NCBI RefSeq assembly: GCF_940670685.1
Contig: NZ_OW711693.1
Span: forward strand, 2,542,001-2,606,000
DNA: 64,000 nucleotides
Source of the DNA: Anaeropeptidivorans aminofermentans
Lineage (GTDB): Bacteria > Bacillota > Clostridia > Lachnospirales > UBA5962
Reading direction: 5' to 3'
Made by a program: the position numbers and the translations under genes
Shown: one piece after another, positions 38,572 to 48,293 of the stretch
Layout: the number at the start of each line of letters is the position of its first letter
Position numbering within the stretch: position 1 is the first letter of the stretch
The notes under the pieces: generated by a model
The model's input: the letters and a program-made list of their open reading frames with translations, nothing else
What the model was told of the DNA's origin: nothing
The model's database searches: none

Positions 38572-38835
38572 CTATTCTCCAAGGCCTGATGCTACTGCTT
38601 CGGCTATGGCGTCAAGGGCGGCGTTCTCGTCTTCTCCGTCTGCAATGAACTCAACTTCTTCTCCTGATTCTATGCAGGCACTCATTATCCCTAATATGCT
38701 CTTGGCATTGTATTCCTTATCCTTAAACTTCATTTTTACATTGCATTTAAAAGGCTGAATCGCCTTTACAAGACAGCCTGCCGGCCTTACATGCAAACCA
38801 GCTTTATTGTTTATAGTAAATACTTTGCTCGTCAT
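38572..38835 (-). CDS. ptsH: HPr phosphocarrier protein
   Basis: 87 residues. His15 in GLHVRPAG is phosphorylated by enzyme I, and Ser46 in NAKSILGIMSA is the HPr-kinase site used in Gram-positive carbon catabolite control. It supplies phosphate to PTS IIA proteins such as the one at 35488-35946. It is transcribed alone, with no ptsI nearby, from a strong promoter at 39029-39058 through a structured 190-nt leader. RBS aaggggg precedes the ATG. A Crh-like role is unlikely because His15 is present. Confidence 0.93.
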   Translation of the reverse strand: MTSKVFTINNKAGLHVRPAGCLVKAIQPFKCNVKMKFKDKEYNAKSILGIMSACIESGEEVEFIADGEDENAALDAIAEAVASGLGE

Positions 38836-39058
38836 AGATAATCCCCCTTATCTTTCTTCTCAGTATAAATTAATAAGAATTAGACGGAATTAAAATTCCA
38901 TCAAACTTATGATACTATTCGTACAAATTTGCAGAAAAACACTGAAAATTTATACTCATAATGTGAAAAGCCCTCCTGACTTTCCCTTGATAAACCAAGG
39001 GGGTCCGACTTCGTCGTCCTCACGTTAAATTATATCCTCTTTATAATTTATATGTCAA
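38836..39058 (-). promoter_or_regulatory. ptsH promoter and structured 5' leader
   Basis: On the minus strand TTGACA (complement of 39053-39058), 18-bp spacer and TATAAT (complement of 39029-39034) put the start near 39023. The RNA would then begin with a compact fold: GUGA pairs with UCAC (39020-39023 with 38963-38966), enclosing hairpins CGAC-GAA-GUCG (39006-39016) and CCCUUG/CAAGGG (38984-39001), a three-way junction. A further hairpin ggaatt/aattcc lies near 38885-38900. No named riboswitch was recognised. Confidence 0.6.
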
Positions 39059-39130
39059 TTAGTTTGGGGATAAGCCGTCATATTCACTATATTTCCATCA
39101 TGATTTTACAATAAAGCGCACATAAAGCTA

Positions 39131-40315
39131 TTATTCAAACCATCTTTTGGAGAGTTTTTTAACCATATGGCCTATGTTGGCCTTATGAACGTCATCGGCG
39201 CATACTAAATCGCTTCTGCCGGCTTCTTTGCCGTCACTCAAATAAATTATTTCTCCGACTTTTGTTCCGGCGGTAACCGGTGCATTTATAGAATCTAAAA
39301 CGTCAATCTGGCTTTCAAGCTCTATATGGTTTCCTTTATCCATAAGAACATTAACCTGATCTTTTACGACGATTTTTACGCTGTCAAGTTCCCCTTTGTT
39401 AACCTTTATCTGGCCTTTATCAGTACCTGCAGGGTCACCTACGCTTAAGGTATAATTGGCAAATCCATAGTCTAAAAGCTTCCTTGCCTCATTAAATCTT
39501 ATAGGGCCGCTGTCTGAACCCATAATAACCGCTATAAGCATCATATCGTCTCTTTTGGCAGTTGCGGATACACAGTATCCGGCTTTTCCCGTGGAGCCTG
39601 TTTTAAGGCCGTTGGCGCCGGAATATGCCTTAAGAAGCTTATTGGTATTCGTAAGGCCAAATTCACTTTCTCCTCTTGCGGTTTTATGAACGATGCTATC
39701 CATCCATATGCTTGTAAGCTCCAAAACCTCAGGATACTTATTTATAAGCTCTTTACTCATGATGGCTATATCCTTTGCACTTGTTAAATGGCCTTCGGCA
39801 TCAAGACCGCAGGCATTTACAAAATGGGTGGACTGCATGCCCAATTCTTCTGCCCTCTTATTCATGCTCATTACGAAGGCTTCTTCGCTTCCTGCTACAT
39901 ATTCCGCCATAGCAACGGCGGCATCGTTTGCCGAAGGGATTGCTATACATTTGATTAAATCCCTTACTGTCTGCTGCTCTCCCGGTTCAAGATATACCTG
40001 AGAGCCGCCCATTCCTGCGGCATATTCACTGATTGTCACGATTTCGTCAAGGCCTATTTTTCCCTGCTCCAAGGCTTCGTAAACAAGCAGAAGCGTCATT
40101 ACCTTCGTAACACTTGCAGGGGGAAGCTTTTCATCAGGGTTAAACTCGTATACGATTTTTCCCGTTGAAGGCTCCATAAGCACGGCAGACTTTGCCTTTA
40201 CACTTAATCCCGATACATTTTCTCCGGTGGTTTTTGTTTCCTGGGCGAAGGCAACGGAAGCCGCAGATAAAATAAAAGAAAATGCCAGAATCATAGAAAT
40301 TTTCCTTATATGCAT
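39131..40315 (-). CDS. D-alanyl-D-alanine carboxypeptidase (DacF/PBP5 type)
   Basis: 394 residues from ATG 40315, 5 nt after aaggagga. Signal peptide about 1-24 (MHIRKISMILAFSFILSAAS). Penicillin-binding S11 motifs are complete: SVTK (active Ser), SAN and KTG. A C-terminal beta domain follows. It trims the terminal D-Ala of peptidoglycan stem peptides outside the membrane. No spore-specific context here, so a vegetative or sporulation role cannot be decided. Confidence 0.93.
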   Translation of the reverse strand: MHIRKISMILAFSFILSAASVAFAQETKTTGENVSGLSVKAKSAVLMEPSTGKIVYEFNPDEKLPPASVTKVMTLLLVYEALEQGKIGLDEIVTISEYAAGMGGSQVYLEPGEQQTVRDLIKCIAIPSANDAAVAMAEYVAGSEEAFVMSMNKRAEELGMQSTHFVNACGLDAEGHLTSAKDIAIMSKELINKYPEVLELTSIWMDSIVHKTARGESEFGLTNTNKLLKAYSGANGLKTGSTGKAGYCVSATAKRDDMMLIAVIMGSDSGPIRFNEARKLLDYGFANYTLSVGDPAGTDKGQIKVNKGELDSVKIVVKDQVNVLMDKGNHIELESQIDVLDSINAPVTAGTKVGEIIYLSDGKEAGRSDLVCADDVHKANIGHMVKKLSKRWFE

Positions 40316-40529
40316 GTTTTTCCTCCTTAAATTCAAAGCTTACGGTGCTCAACTTTCTATGTGGGCAGCATACTAAATAAAAGATAAAAGAAGCAAAAAC
40401 TTTCGAAAAATTCCTTAAAATATGGAATTCTCACTGCAAAGTTCTTAGCCCTATTAAAATTTATTTATTATAATCAAACGATATAAAGCTGAATACCATA
40501 GCCGTTAATCAAACAGCCAAAAGCATGTT

Positions 40530-40573
40530 TTTGAAATTTAGATTATGGAAATAAGTACAATATAAATTTCAAA
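40530..40573. repeat. Perfect 11-bp inverted repeat in the dacF-sfsA gap
   Basis: tttgaaattta (40530-40540) is inverted at 40563-40573. Otherwise the 318-bp gap (40316-40633) holds only AT-rich sequence. It could be a weak terminator for sfsA or part of a worn small element. Confidence 0.4.
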
Positions 40574-40633
40574 ACAATCTCTAATTCTATATTGAACTTA
40601 TTTTCAAAAATTATGCATATATGGAAACTAAAT

Positions 40634-41320
40634 TTATTTAAAAACCAATTGAATACTTTCTCCTATGGATATACTGTCTGTGGATACTTTGCTGTTATAG
40701 CAGAGTATCTGAACACCTTTTTTATAAGCCTCTTCCAAGGCCTCGCTAAAGATAGCATCTCTTTCATAATTAGGCCCGAAAACATTTATTTTATCCATTT
40801 GTATAAGGAAAAATATATAGGCACCGTAGCCTTCTTCCTTCGCCTTAATCAGCTCCTTAAGATGTTTGGCCCCCCTTTGGGTAGGCGCATCTGGGAACAT
40901 GGCAAAGCCGTTTTCCTCAAGGGTTACACCTTTAACCTCCATGAAAGATTCTTTCCCTGAACTTTTAAAATATATATCAAATCTTGAATTATCGTATTGA
41001 ACCTCTTTTTTTATAGCCTCGGCATTTATCCCATGAATTTTATTTTCTTGAAGGGCCTCATATACAACGTAATTCGGTATCTGGGAATCCATATTGATAA
41101 GCATATTGTTTTTAACTACGCTTATAAGGGAATATTTTGTCTTTCTGGCGGGATTCGTCTCATGGCGCAAATATACCGTAACGCCTTTTATTAAAAGCTC
41201 TCTGCATCTGCCTGTATTTTTCACATGGACAGTTTCTTCTTTTCCGTTTATAAGCACTATGGCAATAAACCTATTCGGCCTTTCTAAAAAAATGCCTTCT
41301 ATCATATTTTCATATTTCAT
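40634..41320 (-). CDS. sfsA: SfsA family protein (sugar fermentation stimulation)
   Basis: 228 residues, matching SfsA over its length: FLERPNRFIAIVLINGKEE near the start, HVKNTGRCRELL, an OB-fold N-terminal part and a PD-(D/E)XK-like C-terminal part with SRFDIYFKS and FMEVKGVTLEE. It is widespread and once called a DNA-binding regulator in E. coli; the exact function is unresolved. Single gene, with its own spacers on both sides. Confidence 0.93.
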   Translation of the reverse strand: MKYENMIEGIFLERPNRFIAIVLINGKEETVHVKNTGRCRELLIKGVTVYLRHETNPARKTKYSLISVVKNNMLINMDSQIPNYVVYEALQENKIHGINAEAIKKEVQYDNSRFDIYFKSSGKESFMEVKGVTLEENGFAMFPDAPTQRGAKHLKELIKAKEEGYGAYIFFLIQMDKINVFGPNYERDAIFSEALEEAYKKGVQILCYNSKVSTDSISIGESIQLVFK

Positions 41321-41392
41321 ATCATCACCTGAAAAAGCCGGATAAAATATGCTTCAAAAGGAAAGCATCATTCTTCCGGCTGAATAATTTTA

Positions 41393-41770
41393 TTAATTTG
41401 CATTTTTTGCTTTTTCTCTTTCTATTTCTTCCATTTGTTTAAGATAAGTGATTTGTGTCTCCGTCTTTCCGGCATATTTATCATGGGTAGCTGTATATTC
41501 CGGCTGATGCATGTTAATGCCCTCCAGACCGTTACCCTGTAAAATAGCGTCAAATTCGCTTTTTGAAATCCTCGTTCCGCCTTTGCATATGGGGCAGACC
41601 ACAAGATATTCCTTCTTATATGGAATGATAGGAATGAAAAATAAAGTAAACCACGACGTAACTCTTACAATGCCCATTTCCACATTGTTATGGCAATTTT
41701 GGCAGCCGGTGGGCGGCAGGGTCGTAAATATTTTAACAGTCCTGTGGCCGAATCCGAAAATAAAGAACAT
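41393..41770 (-). CDS. Zinc-ribbon membrane-associated small protein
   Basis: 125 residues. Two CxxC pairs (CQNCH near residue 23, CPICK near 59) flank a hydrophobic segment (VTSWFTLFFIPIIPYKKEY). The zinc-ribbon/hydrophobic pattern is common in small Clostridia proteins of unknown role. The tail from about 75 is charged and helical. No partner gene is adjacent. Confidence 0.85.
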   Translation of the reverse strand: MFFIFGFGHRTVKIFTTLPPTGCQNCHNNVEMGIVRVTSWFTLFFIPIIPYKKEYLVVCPICKGGTRISKSEFDAILQGNGLEGINMHQPEYTATHDKYAGKTETQITYLKQMEEIEREKAKNAN

Positions 41771-41893
41771 TTAAGCACTTCCTTATAGCCGTATATTTAA
41801 GAAACTTACTGTAGAGAGACGCTTACTTAAAAACCATTTATACTTGAATAATCCCATTGTCAATTTGCTTTTATTTCATGCGCTCTGCAAACG

Positions 41894-42026
41894 ATAGTAA
41901 AACAAATAAATAAGATAAAAGGCGTATCTTCAAAATAATTCAAAAATATACCATTTCCAAAGGAAAGCCGTGTTTTTAAATTATTTTGAAACGTCTTTTA
42001 TATTTTCTTTACTTTTATTTTACTAT
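41894..42026. repeat. MITE-like inverted-repeat element, copy 3
   Basis: Ends atagtaaaacaaataaataa (left) and, inverted, atagtaaaataaaagtaaag (right). Inner perfect 12-bp arms ttcaaaataatt (41929-41940 with 41979-41990). The tip contains catttccaaaggaaagcc. The left end matches the right end of copy 1 in almost all of 20 positions. Confidence 0.7.
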
Positions 42027-42106
42027 AATACTTATAACGAAAAAAAGCAAATTAACAATACAATTTGAACCTTGTATCATTTTTAAAGTTCGCTTAACAT
42101 ATATTA

Positions 42107-42129
42107 AGCCGGCTAAAATACAGCCGGCT
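42107..42129 (-). terminator. Probable ftsZ terminator
   Basis: An 8-bp stem formed by two copies of the self-complementary agccggct (42107-42114 and 42122-42129), 13 bp after the ftsZ stop. The U-tract is weak, so efficiency is uncertain. Confidence 0.55.
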
Positions 42130-42141
42130 GTAAATAACAAT

Positions 42142-43329
42142 CTATGGCCTTTTCTTCTCTTGAAGAAAATCGGGAATAACAAATTTTGCATCTTTCTTCA
42201 TATCTCTTATGGGCCTAAGCTCCTGATGGTCTGGGGCTTTTGGCTGTTCCTCAGGCTGCTGGGGCTGTTCATTATGTATATGAGCCTGGGATTGGGGCTG
42301 AGGCTGCTGTGTTCTAACAGGATTTTCCTGAGACTGGGCCGCACCGAAAACAGGAATGGAAGGAAGGTCTTCATTTTCAAGACCTGTAGCAATTACCGTT
42401 ATAACTACTTCATCTTCCAAATCATTATTTATAGATGTACCTAATATGATTTCGGCCTCAACGTCTGTATCTGTGTTGATAATTCCAGCTGCAAGCTCCG
42501 TATCCGTAAGAGTAAGGTTTTCATCGCCTGAAATGGAAATAAGCACATTTTTAGCGCCCTTCATGGATGTTTCAAGAAGGGGGCTGTTAATAGCGGCTTT
42601 TGCGGCGGCCTCGGCTTTGTTTTTGCCGGAAGCCCGTCCAACACCCATATGGGCAACACCCTTATTCTGCATCGTTGTTCTCACATCGGCAAAGTCAAGA
42701 TTAATAACGCCTGGCTTGGAAATAAGGCTTGCAATGCCTTCAACACCCTGGCGAAGAACCTCGTCAGCCTTTTTGAAAGAATCCTTTAAGGAGGTATCTT
42801 TTTCTATTATATCAAGAAGTCTCTGGTTTGGTATTATGATAAGCGTATCAACACTTTTCTTAAGCTCTTCTATTCCCTTAACGGCATTATCCATACGCTT
42901 TTTGCCTTCAAAGGCGAAAGGCTTTGTAACTACCCCTACGGTAAGAATGCCCTGCTCTTTTGCAAGCTTTGCAACAATAGGAGCTGCACCCGTGCCTGTT
43001 CCGCCGCCCATGCCAGCAGTTACGAAAACCATATCTGCTCCGCTTAAAGTCTGATTTATGTCGTCTGTAGATTCTTCCGCAGCCTTCATGCCAATTTCAG
43101 GCCTTCCGCCTGCGCCAAGACCTCTTGTAAGTTTTTCACCAATCTGTATTCTTATAGGAGCCTTGCTCATTTCGAGCACCTGATGGTCCGTATTTACAGC
43201 AATAAAGTCAATAAATTCAACATTATCCTCTATCATTCTATCGACAGCGTTGCAGCCGCCTCCGCCTACGCCTATCACAACTATTTTAGCGTTGCCACTC
43301 TGGTTAGAAGCTATATCTATCAAAACCAT
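42142..43329 (-). CDS. ftsZ: Cell division GTPase FtsZ
   Basis: 395 residues. N-terminal GTPase domain with [13 protein letters not shown] and the tubulin signature [10 protein letters not shown] (near residue 105), T7 catalytic loop [11 protein letters not shown], and a Gln/Pro-rich linker (about 315-375) ending in the conserved C-terminal peptide [13 protein letters not shown] that binds FtsA/SepF-type partners. It forms the division ring. It has its own leader region, an array of 88-bp hairpin repeats, between it and the divIB gene. Confidence 0.97.
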   Translation of the reverse strand: MVLIDIASNQSGNAKIVVIGVGGGGCNAVDRMIEDNVEFIDFIAVNTDHQVLEMSKAPIRIQIGEKLTRGLGAGGRPEIGMKAAEESTDDINQTLSGADMVFVTAGMGGGTGTGAAPIVAKLAKEQGILTVGVVTKPFAFEGKKRMDNAVKGIEELKKSVDTLIIIPNQRLLDIIEKDTSLKDSFKKADEVLRQGVEGIASLISKPGVINLDFADVRTTMQNKGVAHMGVGRASGKNKAEAAAKAAINSPLLETSMKGAKNVLISISGDENLTLTDTELAAGIINTDTDVEAEIILGTSINNDLEDEVVITVIATGLENEDLPSIPVFGAAQSQENPVRTQQPQPQSQAHIHNEQPQQPEEQPKAPDHQELRPIRDMKKDAKFVIPDFLQEKKRP

Positions 43330-43421
43330 TACCTCCTGTTAATATGGTTACTTATCCTTTGGCGTTATATTTTTCGAATATAACAATCAATTCACAAATT
43401 TACGCATATTCATTATATTAT

Positions 43422-44312
43422 ATCATAAGTCCAAGTTTTCCTCATACATTTCCCTTCGTGAAATGTATTCGTGGATAAAATCAAGTAAAACTTGATTTTA
43501 TCGTATTGTATCATATGCTAAAGTTTTCCTCATACATTTCTCTTCAAGAAATGTATTCGCGGATAAAACTAAGTAAAGCTTGATTTTATCGTATTGTATC
43601 ATATGCTAAAGTTTTCCTCATACATTTCTCTTCAAGAAATGTATTCGTGAATAAAATCAAGTAAAACTTGATTTTATCGTATTGTATCATATGCTAAAGT
43701 TTTCCTCATACATTTCTCTTCAAGAAATGTATTCGTGGATAAAATCAAGTAAAACTTGATTTTATCGTATTGTATCATATGCTAAAGTTTTCCTCATACA
43801 TTTCTTTTCGTGAAATGTATTCGTGGATAAAATCAAGTAAAACTTGATTTTATCCATATTATATCATAATTAAAATACTTGTTCACATATTTTGAGAGTC
43901 AAAATATATTTATAAATGAAATTAAGCAAAGCTTAATTTTGTTCGCATTTCCGTATCATAATCTCAGGCTTTCCTCATACATTTCTCTTCAAGAAATGTA
44001 TTCGTGAATAAAATCAAGTAAAACTTGATTTTATCGTATTGTATCATAAGCTAAAGTTTTCCTCATACATTTCTCTTCAAGAAATGTATTCGTGAATAAA
44101 ATCAAGTAAAACTTGATTTTATCGTATTGTATCATATGCTAAAGTTTTCCTCATACATTTCTCTTCAAGAAATGTATTCGTGAATAAAATCAAGTAAAAC
44201 TTGATTTTATCGTATTGTATCATATGCTAAAGTTTTCCTCATACATTTCTCTTCAAGAAATGTATTCGTAAATAAAATCAAGTAAAACTTGATTTTATTC
44301 ATATTATACCTT
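43422..44312 (-). repeat. Tandem array of 88-bp two-hairpin units upstream of ftsZ
   Basis: Units begin (ctcatacatt) at 43441, 43529, 43617, 43705, 43793, 43974, 44062, 44150 and 44238: exact 88-bp steps, with one diverged unit at about 43881-43973. Each unit has hairpin A (atacatttct/agaaatgtat, loop about 5 nt) and hairpin B (ataaaatcaagt-aaa-acttgattttat, 12-13 bp). The diverged unit keeps both hairpins with different sequence (43887-43907 and 43919-43939). The rest of 43330-44387 holds no gene. Two related units sit before guaB. Confidence 0.9.
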
Positions 44313-44387
44313 ATTATCTGCTCTTATGCCACAGTAAATTTGCTTTAAGAATTGCCAGTTTACGGCATTTATACAAAATACTTCAAG

Positions 44388-45107
44388 CTATCTTAATTTA
44401 AGCCTTGGATAACGGGAATCATCTACATATAAATATCCCCCTATATCCTTCATATCTTCAATTTCAGGAATAATCGCCCGAACAGTTCGTACCTTTAAGT
44501 CTAAATCCTTGGAATTACCAAGAATAATATCGATTTTCCCGTAATAAAAGTGAATATTATCTTTGTCGAATACGTCTATGCTTATGATATCATTGGCTAT
44601 CTCAAATTTCTCAAAAAGGTGGGAAAGATTAACCATGGTTCTAAAGGCTTCACTGTTTTCAACTTCTATTATTTCCCCTACTACAAAGCTTGTAAATTCA
44701 AGACCTTCTACAATAGGATGCCTTTCTGTAAAGAAAGAATTAACCTCAAGAACCCTTCCGTCCTTATCAACGTAGAGGTAATTTATATTATCGAATTTTA
44801 CGTATCCGCTTACTTTTCTTTCTTCTACATTTATGTATATGGTTTTATTTAAAAAATCCTTATTAATTTCCACATTTTTTATATAAGGGTTTACCATCAT
44901 GCTTTCTATAGCATTGGCTTTGGAAAACAGAAAGATATTATTCTCCGTTTTAAGCTTCGCCATAGTAAGAATATCCTCTTTTGTAAATTTACTATTGCCC
45001 TCTACTTCAACAGTTTTAATATTCATCGCTGGAGACATCAGAATAAGGATAATCCCTGCGGCAATAAGAGCAATATAATATTTTAACCTGCTCTTTTTCA
45101 TCATCAC
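44388..45107 (-). CDS. divIB: Cell division protein FtsQ/DivIB
   Basis: 239 residues. Short cytoplasmic tail, one membrane helix (about 9-25, YYIALIAAGIILILMSP), then a POTRA domain (about 27-95, VEVEGNSKFTKEDILTMAKL) and the FtsQ/DivIB beta domain. It links the division ring with septal wall enzymes outside the membrane. It lies upstream of ftsZ on the same strand, separated by the 88-bp repeat array. The usual mur genes are absent between them. Confidence 0.9.
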   Translation of the reverse strand: MMMKKSRLKYYIALIAAGIILILMSPAMNIKTVEVEGNSKFTKEDILTMAKLKTENNIFLFSKANAIESMMVNPYIKNVEINKDFLNKTIYINVEERKVSGYVKFDNINYLYVDKDGRVLEVNSFFTERHPIVEGLEFTSFVVGEIIEVENSEAFRTMVNLSHLFEKFEIANDIISIDVFDKDNIHFYYGKIDIILGNSKDLDLKVRTVRAIIPEIEDMKDIGGYLYVDDSRYPRLKLR

Positions 45108-45318
45108 AGTCTCCCATTCAATTTGATAATTACGCCTGATTCGATACCGCGTTTAAAGCCTACAAATCATGCAGAAAAATGTCTTCTATCATTTTGATAA
45201 GAATATTACCGCCATATACGTAATATACTATATATTCTACTTTTATAATTATTCCATGTCAACTATTTATCGTCTAAACATGACGCCATAATAATTTATC
45301 AAAATGCAAATTTTTATT

Positions 45319-46899
45319 CTAAACCCCATTTATTACCATCTCGGCGCATTTTATTCCGTCAACCGCCGCAGACATGATGCCCCCTGCGTATCCAGCCCCT
45401 TCTCCGGCAGGATAAAGACCTGTGATATTTGACTGATGGCTTTCATTTCTCAAAATGCGAACAGGGGACGAACTCCTGCTTTCTATGCCTGTAAGAAGGG
45501 AATCATATTTTGCAAATCCTTTAAGTCTTTTATCCATATCCTTAATCGCGGTTTTAATGCCGAAAGATACAAACTCAGGAAGCCATAAATTAAAATTACC
45601 TAAAGTAACCCCCGGCTTATAAGTAGGCAAAACTTCATAAATTTCAGTAGATTTTATATTATTTAAAAAATCCCCCGTAAGCTGACACGGAGCCTTATAA
45701 TTTTCTCCGCCGTAAATAAAAGCTTCTTTTTCAAGCTTTTGCTGAAATAAAACTCCCGCAAGAGGATTGTTATCTGAAAAGTCGCCGGGACCTACGTTCA
45801 CAAGCAATGCGCTGTTTGAATTTTCCAAATCTCTTTTATAATAGCTCATGCCGTTAGTAACCACACTGTTTTTTTCGCTGGCAGCGGCAACTACAACGCC
45901 TCCCGGACACATACAGAAGGTGTAGGCACCTCTGCCTCTGGGAATTTTTGTGTTAAGCTTGTAATCTGCCGCAGGGAGGTCTTTATGGAATTTTCCATAC
46001 TGGCTTTTATCAATATCAATCCTTTTATGCTCTATACGAAGGCCTACGGAAAAAACCTTCTGCTCCATAAAAATACCTTTATCGTAAAGCATTTTAAACG
46101 TGTCTCTTGCGCTGTGACCTATTGCCAATATACATATATTTGTTTCAATTATATATTTTTCTAATCGAATTAAATCTTCAATCTCCAGAGCCTTAAGCTT
46201 ATTTTCTTCGGTAATTATTTCAGAAAGCCTGCTGGAAAATCGATATTCTCCTCCAAGGCTCTCAATTTCTTTCCGCATATTTTCCATGACAAAATAAAGC
46301 CTGTCTGTACCAATATGGGGCTTTGCATCATAGAGTATTTCTTCCGGAGCTGAAAATCTCACAAACTCCTTTAATACCTTATTTATTCTAGGGTCATTTA
46401 TACCCGTTGTAAGCTTTCCGTCGGAAAAGGTTCCGGCTCCCCCTTCTCCAAATTGGACATTGCTGTTCTCGTTAAGGCTTCCCGTTTGAAAAAAATCATC
46501 TACATCTTTTTTTCTTTCGGATACCTTTTTTCCTCTTTCGATAATAATAGGCCTCAGTCCTGCCTGAGCAAGTATCAATGCCGCAAAAAGACCACAGGGG
46601 CCGCTGCCGACAATGACGGGGCGTTTTTTCGGAAGCTTTTGGGGGCTTTCTAAAACATAAATATTCTTTTCCATTATCTTTACGTTTTTTATATCTTTAA
46701 ATCGGTCTTCGTTTTCGATTTCTAAATCAACGGAATAGATGTAAAAAATATCTTCTTTATTTCTCGCGTCAATGGATTTTTTACTTATGGAAAAGCTTCT
46801 AATATCCTTTTTAGAAATTTTAAGTATTCTACATACTTTTTCTGTCAAGCTTTCTTCCTTTAGGCCTATATGAAGCTTAATATTACTGATTCTAAGCAT
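45319..46899 (-). CDS. FAD-dependent dehydrogenase (COG2509 type)
   Basis: 526 residues from ATG 46899, 5 nt after aaaggaga. An N-terminal alpha/beta domain (about 1-80) precedes an FAD-binding Rossmann motif PVIVGSGPCGLFAAL, then FGEGGAGTFSDGKLTTG, YTFCMCPGGVVVAA and a C-terminal GLYPAGEGAGYAGGIMSAA. Function is unknown across the family; it is widely conserved in Clostridia. It overlaps the previous flavoprotein gene, so both are probably expressed together. Confidence 0.9.
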   Translation of the reverse strand: MLRISNIKLHIGLKEESLTEKVCRILKISKKDIRSFSISKKSIDARNKEDIFYIYSVDLEIENEDRFKDIKNVKIMEKNIYVLESPQKLPKKRPVIVGSGPCGLFAALILAQAGLRPIIIERGKKVSERKKDVDDFFQTGSLNENSNVQFGEGGAGTFSDGKLTTGINDPRINKVLKEFVRFSAPEEILYDAKPHIGTDRLYFVMENMRKEIESLGGEYRFSSRLSEIITEENKLKALEIEDLIRLEKYIIETNICILAIGHSARDTFKMLYDKGIFMEQKVFSVGLRIEHKRIDIDKSQYGKFHKDLPAADYKLNTKIPRGRGAYTFCMCPGGVVVAAASEKNSVVTNGMSYYKRDLENSNSALLVNVGPGDFSDNNPLAGVLFQQKLEKEAFIYGGENYKAPCQLTGDFLNNIKSTEIYEVLPTYKPGVTLGNFNLWLPEFVSFGIKTAIKDMDKRLKGFAKYDSLLTGIESRSSSPVRILRNESHQSNITGLYPAGEGAGYAGGIMSAAVDGIKCAEMVINGV

Positions 46900-48109
46900 T
46901 GTTTTCTCCTTTGATGGCAAGGCCTGCGATTCTACCCGTAAGCCATGCAAAATGAAGGTTAAACCCTCCGCATAATCCGTTTACATCAAGGGCCTCGCCC
47001 CCTGCGTAAAGGCCTTTTACGTAGTTTGACTCCATGGTCTTTATATTAAATTCCGAAAGCCTTGCCCCGCCTTTAGATACTTGGGCATTTTTAAAACCTG
47101 ATGTATCTAAGACGGTTAATTTAAACTTCTTTAAATTGCTTCCTATTTGCTTTAGCTGCTGGGGGCTAAGCTCCTCTGCCTTCATTGAAAGCTTCTCTAT
47201 TCCCGAATGCTTTAAAATTGCCTGAGCGAGCTTTTTATTAATCGTTCCCGTTAGAAATTCTTCAAGGTTTTCATTTTTATAGGCTTCTTTTCTTTTATGA
47301 AGCATTAAAAGCAGTTCTTCGTATGAAATTTCCGGAAAGAAGTCAAGCTCCAACGTAATGTCGGCATTCTTTTCATAAAGGCTTGAAAGCTGCATTATGG
47401 CTATTCCTGAAAGACCGTAATCTGTAAAGAGGATTTCCCCTTCTTCTTTTTTCAAGGGCTTTGAATTTTTTAATATTGTTGCGCTTCCTTTAAATTTTAT
47501 ACCTGCCATGCTTTTGCAAAAGCCTTCTTTTATTTTTAACGGCACAAGGGCCGGTGAAATTTCCGTTATTTCGTGATTGAATTTTCTAAGGAGATGATAT
47601 CCTGAAAAGCTTGCCGATGGTTCTCCTGCCGGTCCGCCTGTTGATATAAGGACGTTTCTGGCTTTAATTATTTCTCCTTTATGAGAGGAAATCTTAAATA
47701 AACCTTTATCCTTTGAAATATCCAAAGCTTCAAATTCCGTCTTTATTTCCACATGATTTCTTAAAGCCTCATTTCGAAGGCAATCTAAAACAGAAGATGC
47801 CTGATTGGAATAAGGGTATATTCTTCCGTCATCTTCATACCGTAAGAGAAGGCCCATTCCTTTAAAGAAATCCGCTATATCCTTTACGCTGCAGCTTTTT
47901 AGAACATCAGAAAGCTCTTTTCTGTCTTTCGTATCATAAAAATCTTCAGATGCATTCAAGTTTGAAATATTGCATCTTCCGTTTCCCGTGGCAAGTATTT
48001 TTTTTCCTACTCTTTGATTTTTTTCAAGTATTACAGTATTATCAGGGCAGGATACAGCCGCGGCCAGACCGCAGGCCCCTCCCCCTATTATTGCCGTATT
48101 GTATATCAT
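46892..48109 (-). CDS. HI0933/BaiN-type NAD(P)/FAD oxidoreductase
   Basis: 405 residues. FAD motif IIGGGACGLAAAVS, NGRCNISN, STGGPAGEPSASFSGY and the C-terminal GLYAGEALDVNG-type motif (LYAGGEALDVNGLCGGFNL). The family reduces unsaturated ring systems in some gut Clostridia (BaiN), but most members have unknown substrates. Its 3' end overlaps the next flavoprotein start by 8 bp. Confidence 0.9.
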   Translation of the reverse strand: MIYNTAIIGGGACGLAAAVSCPDNTVILEKNQRVGKKILATGNGRCNISNLNASEDFYDTKDRKELSDVLKSCSVKDIADFFKGMGLLLRYEDDGRIYPYSNQASSVLDCLRNEALRNHVEIKTEFEALDISKDKGLFKISSHKGEIIKARNVLISTGGPAGEPSASFSGYHLLRKFNHEITEISPALVPLKIKEGFCKSMAGIKFKGSATILKNSKPLKKEEGEILFTDYGLSGIAIMQLSSLYEKNADITLELDFFPEISYEELLLMLHKRKEAYKNENLEEFLTGTINKKLAQAILKHSGIEKLSMKAEELSPQQLKQIGSNLKKFKLTVLDTSGFKNAQVSKGGARLSEFNIKTMESNYVKGLYAGGEALDVNGLCGGFNLHFAWLTGRIAGLAIKGENNA

Positions 48110-48293
48110 AGGGTCTCCTTTTACCGTTTTATTAAAAGCCGCTGTTTATAGCAAATTGCAAATAGAGAGCAATAAAAACCGTATTTTTGAGATAATCTCC
48201 AGTAGGTTTTCTTACTTCTTTAAGACAATTTACTTTGGCAGCGGCCTAACAAAGATTTATGTTTATAAATTTTTCGTAAAAGTTCTGATAAAT

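Larger units (their letters stand above)
41771..42141. other. Intergenic region between ftsZ and the zinc-ribbon gene
   Basis: 371 bp without a gene. It contains MITE-like copy 3 (41894-42026) and a stem-loop at 42107-42129 that may terminate ftsZ. Confidence 0.6.

Noticed and set aside
42356-43054. 232-codon frame opposite ftsZ
   Set aside because: Antisense shadow of ftsZ with no domain and no ribosome site.
43422-44312. CRISPR-like array
   Set aside because: The repeats are contiguous 88-bp units with no distinct spacers between them and no cas genes nearby.
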